A stretch of DNA of 64,000 nt. It comes from Rhodoblastus sp964425315. Lineage in GTDB: Bacteria > Pseudomonadota > Alphaproteobacteria > Rhizobiales > Beijerinckiaceae. The stretch's first letter is position 1. The number at the start of each line of letters is the position of its first letter. The notes below the pieces were generated by a model that saw nothing but the letters and a program-made list of their open reading frames with translations, made no database searches and was not told the DNA's origin. The position numbers were made by a program, and so were the translations under genes. This document shows positions 25,472-35,016 of this stretch, piece after piece. The stretch is from the NCBI GenBank assembly GCA_964425315.1, contig CAYRNB010000004.1:1-64000 (forward strand). The letters are read 5' to 3'.

Positions 25472-26968
25472 TCAAGCGGCGGGCGGCGCGGGCGGCGCGA
25501 TAAAGCCGCCCAATAAAAGCTCGAGCATGGCCGCGATCGCGACGGCGGTGCGATCCTCGTCGAAGGCGCAGACGATCTGAACGCCGCAGGGCAATCCCAG
25601 CGCGTTGCGGCCGGCCGGAGCGACCGCCGCGGGCAGATGGGCGAGCGATGCGAGGCTCGCCCATTTCAGCAGGTCGTAATAGGGCAAGGCGCCGGCGCTG
25701 GTTTGCAGCCGGCGCGCCATGGGGTCGGGAGTGAAATCGTGCGGGATCGCGGCGCAGGGCGCGGGCGGGCAGAGAATGGCGTCGTAACGCTCGAAGAAGG
25801 CGGCGAAAGCCGCCTTGATCCTTGTCCGCTTCTCCATCAGCCGCGAAAAGGCCGCGGCGTCGACTTTCGCCGCCCGCGCCTGCAGCGCCGGATAGGAGCG
25901 GTCGTCGGCGTCAAAGAATTTCGCCTGCGCCGCAAAATCTTGCCGCGCCTCAGCCGGCGAGCCGGCGAAGCTGATGGCGAAATTGAGAAAGGCATAGATT
26001 TCGAAAGCTTCGGCAAAGGAGAAATCCGGCCGCGCCGACTCGTCGACAGAGGCGCCGGCCTCGCGCAAAGCGGCGGCGGCCCTGCGCACGGCGGCCGCGA
26101 CGCCGATGTCGACGGGAGCGAATTCCTCGTCGAGCCAGAGCGCGACGCGCAAATCCTCCGGCCTTTGCTTGCGCGGCTTGCGAAGGAACGCAGGGCCTTG
26201 CGCATTGATCGGCCCGGCGGCGACGGCGAGGGCGAGATCGAGATCGCCGGCGGAACGGGCGATCGGCCCGGCGGTCGCAAGATCGGGCGGGTTTTTAAGC
26301 CGCATCGCCGGCATGGGCGGGATATGCCCGTAAAGCGGGATCTGGCCCCAACTCGTCTTGAGGCCGAACAGGCCGCAGGCGTGGGCCGGCCAGCGAATAG
26401 AGCCGCCGAGATCGGAGGCGAGATCGAAGGCGCAGAAGCCGGAGGCGACCGCCGCCGCCGCGCCGCCGGACGAGCCGCCGGGCGAACGCGACAGGTCGTA
26501 AGGGTTGGCGGTGACGCCGAAGAGGGAATTGTAGGTTTGGAAATCGCCGGTCAGGCGGGGAACATTGCTCTTGGCGAGGACGATTGCGCCTGCGGCGCGC
26601 AGCCGCGCCACGGCTAAGGCGTCCTGTTCCGGCCGGTAATCGGCGAGTTCGCTCGCGCCGCAGGTCGTCGTCAGGCCGGCGGTTTCGAAACTGTCCTTGA
26701 TGGTTATGGCTAAGCCTTCGAGCGGCCGGGGCGCGCCTTGCGCAAGGCGTGCGTCGGATTGGTCCGCGGCGCGCAAGGCGGCGTCGAAATCATAAGCCGC
26801 CAAAGCGTTGACAGCCGGGTTGCGCTCCAGAATCCGCCGCCAGACCGCTTGCAGCAATTCCCGCGCCGAAAAAAGCCGGCGCTCAAGGCCGCGTCGCCAG
26901 GCCATGGCCGGAGCGGCGAAAAAGGCCTCGTCGAAATTGCCGGGAAGAAAATCTTCCGCGCCGCTCAA
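25472..26968 (-). CDS. Amidase-signature family amidase
   Basis: 498 aa, amidase signature (GatA-like) family. The Ser-Ser-Lys triad is visible: the lysine in LAITIKDSFE, the cis-serine in SPGGSSGGAAAAVASG and the nucleophile in SDLGGSIRWPAHACG. Members hydrolyse a wide range of amides; gatCB are absent nearby, so this is a stand-alone hydrolase rather than the tRNA amidotransferase. Its start overlaps the MarR gene stop (ATGA), so a MarR-type regulator probably controls it. Confidence 0.92.
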   Translation of the reverse strand: MSGAEDFLPGNFDEAFFAAPAMAWRRGLERRLFSARELLQAVWRRILERNPAVNALAAYDFDAALRAADQSDARLAQGAPRPLEGLAITIKDSFETAGLTTTCGASELADYRPEQDALAVARLRAAGAIVLAKSNVPRLTGDFQTYNSLFGVTANPYDLSRSPGGSSGGAAAAVASGFCAFDLASDLGGSIRWPAHACGLFGLKTSWGQIPLYGHIPPMPAMRLKNPPDLATAGPIARSAGDLDLALAVAAGPINAQGPAFLRKPRKQRPEDLRVALWLDEEFAPVDIGVAAAVRRAAAALREAGASVDESARPDFSFAEAFEIYAFLNFAISFAGSPAEARQDFAAQAKFFDADDRSYPALQARAAKVDAAAFSRLMEKRTRIKAAFAAFFERYDAILCPPAPCAAIPHDFTPDPMARRLQTSAGALPYYDLLKWASLASLAHLPAAVAPAGRNALGLPCGVQIVCAFDEDRTAVAIAAMLELLLGGFIAPPAPPAA

Positions 26969-27429
26969 GCCTCGGCGCCTTCCTGGGCCTTTTCGTTCTG
27001 CTCGCGCACAAGATCGCGCAATTCGACCAGAAGCTCATCGAACAGGGCCAGGCGTTCCGGCGTGACCTGGCCGAAAGTGCGGCAGACGAAATCCTTCTGC
27101 GCCTCGATGCCGCGCCGCGCCAATTCGCGGCCAGCCGGCGTCAGATAAATGGCGTGGGAGCGGCGGTCGCCCTCCAGCGGCCGGCGCTCGACCAGGCCAT
27201 TGGCGACGAGACGATCGACGAGGCCGGAAATATTGCCTTTGGTGACATAAAGCCTTTGCGCCAGCTCCTGCTGCGACACGCCCTCCCGCTCGGTGAGCGT
27301 GGTCAGCACATCGCATTGCGGCACGGAGAGATCGAAGGCGCGCAGCCGATTGGCGACGGCCATGCGGCTGCGCGTGTGCAGGCGGATCAGGCGGAACCAG
27401 ACTCTCAGGGCGTCGTCGTCGCGGCCCAT
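26965..27429 (-). CDS. MarR-family transcriptional regulator
   Basis: About 154 aa from the ATG at 27429, which has GGGGAG upstream. The winged-helix core reads LTEREGVSQQELAQRLYVTKG and then NISGLVDRLVANGLVERRP with the wing EGDRRSHAIYLTPAG, all typical of MarR. Such dimers usually repress adjacent genes until a small phenolic or other ligand binds. It is translationally coupled to the amidase gene. Confidence 0.92.
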   Translation of the reverse strand: MGRDDDALRVWFRLIRLHTRSRMAVANRLRAFDLSVPQCDVLTTLTEREGVSQQELAQRLYVTKGNISGLVDRLVANGLVERRPLEGDRRSHAIYLTPAGRELARRGIEAQKDFVCRTFGQVTPERLALFDELLVELRDLVREQNEKAQEGAEA

Positions 27430-27505
27430 TTCGCTCCCCGGCGTTCTTTTCTGTCGGAGCAAACTAATGCCGCAGCAAAAACCCCGCAAGTTTCCACATA
27501 CTTAA

Positions 27506-30500
27506 TCAGGCGGCGGCCGCGGCGGGCGCGGGCGAACAAGCCGCTGGCGCCGGCTCGTGGCGGGTCGGCGCGGCCGGCGAGCCGGACCATTCAGTATGGG
27601 CCGGGATGGACTCGCCCTTCATCACAATGGTCAGCGGCCCGAGGCGGGCGTAATCGTCGACCTGCGTATCGTAAAGCACGGTCGAACCCGCGCCGACGGT
27701 GATCCCCGAGCCGAGCTTCACCCGCCCGACCTTCATCACCCGGTCTTCGTAAAGGTGGGTCTGCAGGGCGCAGCCCGAATTGAGATTGCAGAAATCGCCG
27801 ACATTTATGCAATCGAATTCGGTGATGTCGGTCATGTCGAACACGCAGCCCTTGCCGATCTTTGCGCCGAACAGCCGCAGCACCCAGGGCAGGAAAGGCG
27901 TGCAGCGCAAATATTCGAGCAGGCTCTTGGCGGCGAGGCCGCCATAAAGCACCGCTGTCGCCTCGGTGCGCAGGGCCCATAGCGACCACATCGGCTTCAT
28001 CGTCGGACGATAGCGTCCCATATAGGCCCATTTGACCGCCCAGACGACGGCGACATTGGCGACGCCGATCATCGCCGTGGCGGCGATGAACATCCAGAAC
28101 ACCTGGCCATATTTGCCGTCCAGCAGGGGTGGGCCGAACCATTCGATCGCCCATGTGCCGAAGGTGATGAGCAGCGTGCTCGGCAGCGAAATATGCACCG
28201 CCTCGAACGCCCCGCGCAGGAGTTTCCGCCAGAACGGCGCCTCATAGGTCCAATTGGCGCCGCCGTCGAATTTCTGCCGCACCGGCAATTTGATCGGCGG
28301 CGTGCCGAACCAGGTGTCGTCGGGCGAAAGCTGGTCATTGGCCGGCGGTTTGGATTTGATGCCGATCAGGGCGCCGTCGGGAATATTCGATCCGGGAGGC
28401 AGCACGCCGCTGTTGCCGATAAAGACGCGCGAGCCGGTTTTCAGCCGCTCCAGCCGCATCCAGCCGCGCCGGATCTCCTCGTCGCCGCAGATCACCTCGT
28501 CGGCGATGAAACATTTGTCGCCGATTTCGACGAAATCGTAATAGCGCCCGGCCAGATTGCTGGAAATTTCCGAATCCTTGCCGATCTTGGCGCCCATCAG
28601 CCGGTACCACCAGCGCATGTAGATGGTCGCGTAGAGCGAACTCAGCGTGTCGAGCGTCACCTCGGTGGCGAGCCCCAACGCCCATTTGCGCATATAGAAC
28701 CAGGAAAAGATGGAATAATAGCCCTCGCGGCCACGCGGCAGAACGATCCACCGCACCGCGGCGATGAAGACAACCGTCACCAGAACCATGGCAAAGGCGG
28801 TCGGCCAGGCCATGAGCGGGATCGAGGCCATATATTCGAGGTGGCTGGTCGTCACCAGTCCCATGAACTCGTCGATGCGGTTGAAAACCCAGAAGGCCGG
28901 CAGCAGGGGCAGCAAGCCGATCGGGGGAATGGCCAGCACCAACAGGGCATAGAGGAAAGTCTGGATGGCGCGCTTGACCGGACCGACCTGGGCGAAGGGG
29001 CGCAGGGATTCCTTGTCCACCGAGCCGACGCAGCGGCCGGGCGAACCGTCCCAGATCTCCCAGGCGCCGATCTTGCCATGGCGCGGAATGACGGTGAGAT
29101 CGCGCAGTTCCGCGCCCTCTTCGATGGTCACGTGATCCTCGATCACGCAGCCCGAGCCGAGCGAACAATCCGGTCCGATGTCGATCGGGCCGATGATCAT
29201 TTCATTGCCTTCGAAGGAAACGTTGGACAGGTTGACCTGCTGGCCGAGCGTCGCGCCCGCGCCGATGGAGACGAGGTCGATCGCGCCGAACTGAATGTCG
29301 GAAATATTGGCGTCCGCGCCGATCTTCGCGCCGAGCGCCTGGAGATAGGCGCGGATCAGCGGCGAGCCCTGCACCCAGGGAATGTGGACCAGGCCGAGCG
29401 CGCGCTCCACCAGCCACCAGCGGAAATAATAGACGCCCCAGATCGGATAGCGGCCCGGCTTGGTCCGACCGATCACCACCCATTTGATCGCGATAGCGAA
29501 AATCACGGTAAAGATTTCGACGCTGACGAATACGCCGAGCAGCGACGCGATTTCCTGCCACAAGCTGGCGCCGGCGGCGGTCAGCAGCATGTAAGAGACG
29601 AACACCGCCAGCCATTGGGCCGAAGCCAGGGCGAGGAGGAAAGGCAGAGACACGGCCTGGGCGAGGCCGCAAAGGAAGCGTCGCAGCAGCGGCGGCGGGG
29701 CGAAGGACAGGTCCTTGGGCGCGCCGGAGAGCCCCGCCTTTTCGTCGAGCAGCGCGGCGATGGCGCGTAAAGACCTCGCCTCATACATGTCCTGCAGCGT
29801 GACCCCGGCGAGCGAGTGCGTCTGCCGCACCAGAGAGACGAATCGCGCCGCCAGCAGCGAATGGCCGCCGAGGTCGACGAAGAAATCGGCGTCAAAGCCG
29901 ATCGGCTGCGGCGGCAGGACCTTCTTTGCCGCGTCGAGCAGGATCGCCTCGGTCGGGGTTTGCGGCTCCTCCTGCGCCTCGACTTCGGCTGGAGCGACAA
30001 GCTTTTCCTTCTTCAGGGCGTTGCGGTCGACCTTGCCCGAAGCAAGACGCGGCAAAACGTCGCGCATCTCGAAACGCGCCGGAACCATATAGGGCGGCAG
30101 GGTCGCGCGCAGTTCGGCGCGAATCTGTTTCACATCGAGCGTCGCGCCCTTCTCCGGGACGAGAAAGGCGACAAGCTGATCGAGCCCGTCGTCGTTGCGC
30201 AGGGCCACCGCCGCCTGGTTGACGCCGGCCTGCTCGGCGAGCCTGGCCTCGATCTCGCCCAGTTCGACTCGGAAGCCGCGAATTTTCACCTGATCGTCGA
30301 TGCGGCCACGAAAGACGATCCTGCCGTCCTCGGTCATGGCCACGGCGTCGCCGGAACGATAGAGGATCGGATCGCCGCCGCCGCTCTTGAACGGATTGGC
30401 GATGAATTTTTCCGCCGTCAGCGCGTCGCGCTTGAGATAGCCGCGCGCCACGCCCGGCCCGCCGATCAGCAATTCGCCCTCGACGCCGCGCTCCAGCAGG

Positions 30501-31582
30501 TTATTGGCCTCGTCGGCGACATAGCAGGTGTAATTGGCGATCGGGCCGCCGATGGTGACCAGTTCGTTCGGCCGCACTTCCGCCACCGTGGCGACCACGG
30601 TCGCTTCCGTCGGGCCGTAGGAGTTGAAGATCGTCCGGCCGGGCCTCGACCAGCGGTTGGCCAGAGCCGGCGGGCAGGCCTCGCCGCCGAGAATGATGAC
30701 GCGCAGGTTTTCCACGTCGCGCGGCAGGAGCGAGAGAAGGGTCGGCACCGTGTCCAGCACGGTGACCCCGTGCTTTTCCATCGTCTCCGGCAGCGCCTCG
30801 GCCTCGCTGAGGACGTCCGGCGTGGCGACGAAAAGCGTCGCGCCGACGAGATAGGGAATCCAGATTTCCTCCATCGACAGGTCGAAGGCGATGGAGGCGC
30901 CCTGGAAGACGACGTCGGAGGGGGCGATTTTATAGGTTTCGTTGGCCGAGCGCAGGTAATGGCAGATGTTGCGGCCGGTGATGACAATGCCTTTCGGCGT
31001 TCCGGTCGAGCCGGATGTGTAGATCATATAGGCCGGATGATCGGGGGTCGCGCCCAGGACCCTGGCGTCCACGGCGCTGTGGTCGTCGGGGTCGATCAGG
31101 TCGGCCTCAGTCAGGATCGCGGCGCTGACGCCGCCCTTGGCCTTGGCTGCGAAGGTTTCACAGGTCAGAAGCGCCTTGGCCTCGGCGTCGTTGAGGCAGA
31201 TTTCGATGCGCTCGACCGGGGCGTCGGCGTCGAACGGCAGCCAGGCGGCGCCGGTCTTGGCGATGGCGATCTGGCCGATCAGCAGTTCCGGCCCACGCGG
31301 CCCCCACAGGCCGACCACGTCGCCGGGACCGATCCCGCGCCGAATGAGGCCCCGCGCCAGGGCCGTCGCCTCGTGATCGACCTGCGAATAGCTGAGCTTG
31401 CGCTCTGTCGTGGTCAGGGCGAGAGCCTGCGGCGCGGCGGCGACGGCGGAAGCGAAGATTTCCGCCAGCAATTCGTCGCGAATGAGATCCGGACGGACAG
31501 CGCCGCGCAAAACTGAAGGAGAGGCCGATGGACGCGCCAAGACTGGCTGAAAGTCCACAATTGTCGCCGATTCGCGTTCCAT
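27506..31582 (-). CDS. Pls/PosA-family NRPS-like protein (adenylation-carrier-membrane-beta-helix)
   Basis: 1358 aa. An adenylation domain (about residues 40-540, with YMIYTSGSTGTPKG at 185-198) is followed by a carrier domain whose phosphopantetheine serine sits in DLGGHSLLAARF near residue 575. The rest is alternating transmembrane segments and hexapeptide left-handed beta-helix blocks (for example SIGAGATLGQQVNLSN and FDMTDITEFDCINVGDFC). This layout is that of the Pls/PosA family, to which epsilon-poly-L-lysine synthase belongs; whether this one makes a homopolymer or something else is unknown. It is a single gene, upstream of the MarR operon on the same strand. Confidence 0.88.
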   Translation of the reverse strand: MERESATIVDFQPVLARPSASPSVLRGAVRPDLIRDELLAEIFASAVAAAPQALALTTTERKLSYSQVDHEATALARGLIRRGIGPGDVVGLWGPRGPELLIGQIAIAKTGAAWLPFDADAPVERIEICLNDAEAKALLTCETFAAKAKGGVSAAILTEADLIDPDDHSAVDARVLGATPDHPAYMIYTSGSTGTPKGIVITGRNICHYLRSANETYKIAPSDVVFQGASIAFDLSMEEIWIPYLVGATLFVATPDVLSEAEALPETMEKHGVTVLDTVPTLLSLLPRDVENLRVIILGGEACPPALANRWSRPGRTIFNSYGPTEATVVATVAEVRPNELVTIGGPIANYTCYVADEANNLLERGVEGELLIGGPGVARGYLKRDALTAEKFIANPFKSGGGDPILYRSGDAVAMTEDGRIVFRGRIDDQVKIRGFRVELGEIEARLAEQAGVNQAAVALRNDDGLDQLVAFLVPEKGATLDVKQIRAELRATLPPYMVPARFEMRDVLPRLASGKVDRNALKKEKLVAPAEVEAQEEPQTPTEAILLDAAKKVLPPQPIGFDADFFVDLGGHSLLAARFVSLVRQTHSLAGVTLQDMYEARSLRAIAALLDEKAGLSGAPKDLSFAPPPLLRRFLCGLAQAVSLPFLLALASAQWLAVFVSYMLLTAAGASLWQEIASLLGVFVSVEIFTVIFAIAIKWVVIGRTKPGRYPIWGVYYFRWWLVERALGLVHIPWVQGSPLIRAYLQALGAKIGADANISDIQFGAIDLVSIGAGATLGQQVNLSNVSFEGNEMIIGPIDIGPDCSLGSGCVIEDHVTIEEGAELRDLTVIPRHGKIGAWEIWDGSPGRCVGSVDKESLRPFAQVGPVKRAIQTFLYALLVLAIPPIGLLPLLPAFWVFNRIDEFMGLVTTSHLEYMASIPLMAWPTAFAMVLVTVVFIAAVRWIVLPRGREGYYSIFSWFYMRKWALGLATEVTLDTLSSLYATIYMRWWYRLMGAKIGKDSEISSNLAGRYYDFVEIGDKCFIADEVICGDEEIRRGWMRLERLKTGSRVFIGNSGVLPPGSNIPDGALIGIKSKPPANDQLSPDDTWFGTPPIKLPVRQKFDGGANWTYEAPFWRKLLRGAFEAVHISLPSTLLITFGTWAIEWFGPPLLDGKYGQVFWMFIAATAMIGVANVAVVWAVKWAYMGRYRPTMKPMWSLWALRTEATAVLYGGLAAKSLLEYLRCTPFLPWVLRLFGAKIGKGCVFDMTDITEFDCINVGDFCNLNSGCALQTHLYEDRVMKVGRVKLGSGITVGAGSTVLYDTQVDDYARLGPLTIVMKGESIPAHTEWSGSPAAPTRHEPAPAACSPAPAAAAA

Positions 31583-31848
31583 CGTCGCTTTCCCAAACGA
31601 ATGCCCCGGGCGTTTTGCCGTCGCTCGGCCCGGTCGGGGCCGCTCGCCATATCACAGCTTTGCCCAAGCTCCTACACTTTGGCGCCGACTTCCGCGCGAG
31701 GAATTCGCGACGGGCGCAAGTCATCGCCCAAAGCGCCAGTGACGAAATAGGTTTTCCGCTTTTTCGCAAGGCGAATGAGGCGATTCCGGCTTGCGCCGTA
31801 AGCTCCGCGCTTTAGATATGAGTTGCAATATTTACGGAAGCTGAACGG

Positions 31849-32700
31849 ATGACCGAAACGAACAAACCTGTCTGGTTCATCACCGGCTGCTCCACCGGTT
31901 TTGGCCGCGAACTGGCGAAACTTCTGCTCGATTCCTCTTACCGTGTCGTGGTCACCGCGCGCGACCCGGAAAAAGTCGCCGATCTCGCCGCCTCCCGCCC
32001 GCAAAACGCCTTGGCGCTTCAGCTCGACGTGGACAAGCCGGACCAGATCGCCGCCGCGGTCGGAGCGGCGCAAAAGAAATTCGGTCGCATCGACGTGCTG
32101 GTGAACAATGCCGGATACGGCTATCTCTCAGCCATCGAGGAAGGCGACGAGGCGGAAATTCGCGCCCTGTTCGACACCAATTTCTTCGGCCTGGCGGCGA
32201 TGACCCGCGCCGTCCTGCCGCTCATGCGCCGGCAAAAGAGCGGAACGGTCGTCAATATCTCCTCCATGGCCGGCGTTTCTGGCTTTCCCGGCGTCGGTTA
32301 TTACAACGCCAGCAAATTTGCGGTGGAGGGCCTGTCGGAAGCTTTGGCCAAGGAAGCCGCGCCGCTCGGAATCAAAGTGCTGATCGTCGAGCCCGGCCCT
32401 TTCCGCACCGATTGGGCGGGCCGCTCGCTGCGCACGCCGAAAGAGCCGATCGAGGCCTATCGCGAAACGGCCGTCGCGCGGCGCGAGGGGATACGCGGCT
32501 ATAGCGGCGCCCAGCCCGGCGATCCCGTGCGGGCGGCCAAGGCCATCATCGCCGCGGTCGAATCAGGTGACGCGCCGCTGCACCTGGCGCTCGGCGCGGT
32601 CGCCTACGACGCCATAACCGAAAAGCTCGACGCTTTTCGTAGCGACCTGCTGGCCAATCGGGATATTTCGCTGGCCGCCGATTATCCGAAGGAGGCGTGA
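31849..32700 (+). CDS. Short-chain dehydrogenase/reductase
   Basis: 283 aa, classical SDR. The cofactor motif TGCSTGFGR is at residues 12-20, NNAG at 86-89, a serine at 138-139 and the YNASK pair at 152-156. It lacks an obvious membrane segment, so it is likely cytosolic. Its closest named relatives are broad oxidoreductases; substrate not predictable. Monocistronic, divergent from the Pls/PosA gene. Confidence 0.9.
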   Translation: MTETNKPVWFITGCSTGFGRELAKLLLDSSYRVVVTARDPEKVADLAASRPQNALALQLDVDKPDQIAAAVGAAQKKFGRIDVLVNNAGYGYLSAIEEGDEAEIRALFDTNFFGLAAMTRAVLPLMRRQKSGTVVNISSMAGVSGFPGVGYYNASKFAVEGLSEALAKEAAPLGIKVLIVEPGPFRTDWAGRSLRTPKEPIEAYRETAVARREGIRGYSGAQPGDPVRAAKAIIAAVESGDAPLHLALGAVAYDAITEKLDAFRSDLLANRDISLAADYPKEA

Positions 32701-32981
32701 GCCTGCCGGCGGGGCAGGCCGCGGACAGAAAACGCCTTTCCGAACTTCATCTTCTGGATGAGGTCGAACCTTGCTTTCCTGATATTTACATTTAATTTCA
32801 TACAATAATCGCCTGTCATATATAGGTTTTATCGTTTCACACGGTCCACAGTTCGCTTGTTGAAGATCCGGGGCCGGCTTGACTTTCGGCAGCAGCCCGG
32901 CGCAATTACCGGGCCGAAACTGGGGCTTGGCGCGACTGGACCTGTCGAAGACGCGCCGGCTTCGCGGAGGGGGACGCGATC
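32701..32981. other. Intergenic region, AT-rich in its middle
   Basis: Starts with a weak hairpin (GCCTGCC ... GGCAGGC) directly after the SDR stop, without a T-run. The middle (about 32770-32835) is AT-rich and is the likely promoter area for the small lipoprotein gene that follows. Confidence 0.45.
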
Positions 32982-33110
32982 TTGGCCAAATGGCTTCGTT
33001 GGGGAGTGATTCTGGCGCTTTGCGTCGCGGCGTCCGGCTGCGACCCCTGCGGCGGCCCGCTCCGATTCAAGCAGTTCCCCAAAGTCTGCAATTACGGCCC
33101 GAGCAAATAA
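32982..33110 (+). CDS. Very small lipoprotein (42 aa)
   Basis: Reads from a TTG (LAKWLRWGVILALC) with GGAGGGGG upstream. A short basic N terminus, a hydrophobic core and a lipobox ending VAASGC are followed by only about 22 residues rich in Pro, Gly and Cys (DPCGGPLRFKQF). This is a complete type II signal with almost nothing behind it. It ends 18 bases before the prephenate dehydrogenase start and is likely cotranscribed with it. I do not recognise a family. Confidence 0.65.
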   Translation: MAKWLRWGVILALCVAASGCDPCGGPLRFKQFPKVCNYGPSK

Positions 33111-33128
33111 CGGCGCTGGAGAATCGTT

Positions 33129-33905
33129 GTGACCGAGCGCCATAAAAAGCGGCCGCGGACGCGGCCGGAGAAGACGATCGGGCTGGTCGGCCTCGGCGCT
33201 TTCGGTCGGCTGGCCGCCGCCCATCTTGGCGCGCATTTTTCGCTTTTCGGCTACGATCCCTCGGTTCGCGACGAAATCAAGGGAGTGACCCACGCCTCCC
33301 TGGCCGAAGTCGCGGCCTGCGACATCGTCATTCTCGCCATGCCGACGCCGCAGCTCGGCGCCACCATAGAAGCGATCAATCCGCATCTGCGCCCGGGCGC
33401 CCTGGTGCTCGACGTCTGCTCGGTCAAAGTGGTTCCGACCCAGATCATGGCGGCGGACCTCCCGCCCCATGTCGATATTGTCGGCACCCATCCCATGTTC
33501 GGCCCGCAAAGCGCGCGGGGCGGCGTCAAGGGGCTGAAAATCGTCCTCTGCCCGATCCGGGGCCGGCGCGCCCGCCCCCTCGCCGCCTATCTCCGCCAGA
33601 CTTTCGGTCTCGACGCCATCATCGCCACGCCGGAAGCGCATGACCGCGCCGCGGCCATGGTGCAGGGCCTGACCCATCTGATCGCCAAGGTGCTGATCGA
33701 TATGGAGCCCCTGCCCCGCAAGATGACCACCGCCAGCTTCGACCTGCTTTTGCGCGCCGTGGATATGGTGCGTTACGACGCGCCGGAGGTTTTCTACGCC
33801 ATCGAACGCATGAACCCTTACGTCCCGGACGTGCGGCGGCGCTTTTTCGCGCTCGCGGCGGAACTGGCGGAGTCCCTGGAAAAGCAGGACGCGGCGGCCG
33901 AATAA
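33129..33905 (+). CDS. Prephenate/arogenate dehydrogenase
   Basis: 258 aa from a GTG start. The dinucleotide motif IGLVGLGAFGRLAAAHLG opens the protein. MPTPQLGATIEAI, LDVCSVKVVPTQIM and DIVGTHPMFGPQSARGG are the hallmarks of TyrA-type dehydrogenases, with the catalytic histidine in GTHPMFGP. It has no ACT or chorismate mutase domain. It would supply tyrosine precursors, although in alphaproteobacteria a second full-length copy usually exists elsewhere, and this short form may serve another aromatic product. Confidence 0.85.
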   Translation: MTERHKKRPRTRPEKTIGLVGLGAFGRLAAAHLGAHFSLFGYDPSVRDEIKGVTHASLAEVAACDIVILAMPTPQLGATIEAINPHLRPGALVLDVCSVKVVPTQIMAADLPPHVDIVGTHPMFGPQSARGGVKGLKIVLCPIRGRRARPLAAYLRQTFGLDAIIATPEAHDRAAAMVQGLTHLIAKVLIDMEPLPRKMTTASFDLLLRAVDMVRYDAPEVFYAIERMNPYVPDVRRRFFALAAELAESLEKQDAAAE

Positions 33906-33913
33906 ATCCCGCC

Positions 33914-34798
33914 TCAGCCCTTTTTTACGATGTCGGCTATGTCCGGCGCGTTGGGGTTCTTCATGCCGACGATATGATAGCCGGCGTCGACATGCAGGAT
34001 TTCACCGGTCACGGCGCGGCCCATGGGCGACAGCAGGAAGACGGCGCTTTCGCCCACTTCTTCTATGGTCACGGTGCGGCGCAGCGGCGCGTTATATTCG
34101 TTCCATTTGAGGATATAGCGAAAATCGCCGATGCCCGAGGCGGCGAGCGTCTTGATCGGCCCGGCCGAAATGGCGTTGACGCGAATGTTCTTCTCACCGA
34201 GATCGGCGGCGAGATAGCGCACGCTCGCCTCCAGCGCCGCCTTGGCCACGCCCATCACGTTATAATGGGGCATCCATTTTTCCGCGCCGTAATAGGTGAG
34301 CGTCAGCATCGACCCGCCGTTCGTCATCAGCTTTTCGGCGCGCTGGGCGACCGCCGTGAAAGAATAGCAGGAGATCAGCAGCGAGGTTTTGAAATTTTCC
34401 TCGCTGGTGTCGACATAGCGGCCGGTCAATTCGTCCTTGTCGGAAAAGGCGATGCAATGAACGACGAAATCCAGCCCGCCCCATAATTTGGCGATATTCG
34501 CGAAAACCGCGTCAAGCGACGGCCCATCGGTCACGTCGCATTCGCCGACGACATGGGCGCCGATTTCGGCCGCGAGCGGCTTGACCCGTCGCTCCAACGG
34601 CTCGCCCTGATAGGTCAGGGCGATCTCCGCTCCCGCCTCCCGCGCCGCCTTGGCTATGCCCCACGCGATGGAGCGATTGTTCGCCAGCCCCATGACCAGC
34701 CCGCGCTTGCCGCGCAGAACTCCCGAATGAACGTTCAACGCGGTGGCGTCGGCTTCCGTTATAGTCATGGTCTGTCCCAGAAAATCTCGTGCGGCCAT
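33914..34798 (-). CDS. fabI: Enoyl-[acyl-carrier-protein] reductase FabI
   Basis: 294 aa, about 25 longer than E. coli FabI because of an N-terminal extension. It shows GLVMGLANNRSIAWGIAKA, VVHCIAFSDKDELTG and the catalytic YNVMGVAK (Tyr-x6-Lys), followed by RVNAISAGPIKTLAASGI. It reduces enoyl-ACP with NADH in fatty acid elongation. Several Hyphomicrobiales have more than one FabI. It converges with the prephenate dehydrogenase gene, eight bases apart. Confidence 0.93.
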   Translation of the reverse strand: MAARDFLGQTMTITEADATALNVHSGVLRGKRGLVMGLANNRSIAWGIAKAAREAGAEIALTYQGEPLERRVKPLAAEIGAHVVGECDVTDGPSLDAVFANIAKLWGGLDFVVHCIAFSDKDELTGRYVDTSEENFKTSLLISCYSFTAVAQRAEKLMTNGGSMLTLTYYGAEKWMPHYNVMGVAKAALEASVRYLAADLGEKNIRVNAISAGPIKTLAASGIGDFRYILKWNEYNAPLRRTVTIEEVGESAVFLLSPMGRAVTGEILHVDAGYHIVGMKNPNAPDIADIVKKG

Positions 34799-35016
34799 TT
34801 ACCCCCGCCTTTCGCTTGAGGCAAGAGCCGCTGAGCTTCCGGCCGAAATCGGCAGCGGCGGCCGACCTGTTCCGAAAAAGCAACAAAAGCGGAAAAGTGG
34901 CGCGCCCATCTGGTCAAAACGAACGGAAATGTTTAAAATTTGTTAACATTTTTTGACCGCCACACGGTTCCGGCGCCGCTTTTTCGGCCGTTAGCGTACG
35001 AATCGGGGGAAGCGCC

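Noticed and set aside
34933..34946. Possible CtrA site TTAA-N6-TTAA upstream of the sigma/anti-sigma gene
   Set aside because: The spacing is six, not seven bases, so it is not a proper CtrA site. It is more likely part of an AT-rich promoter.
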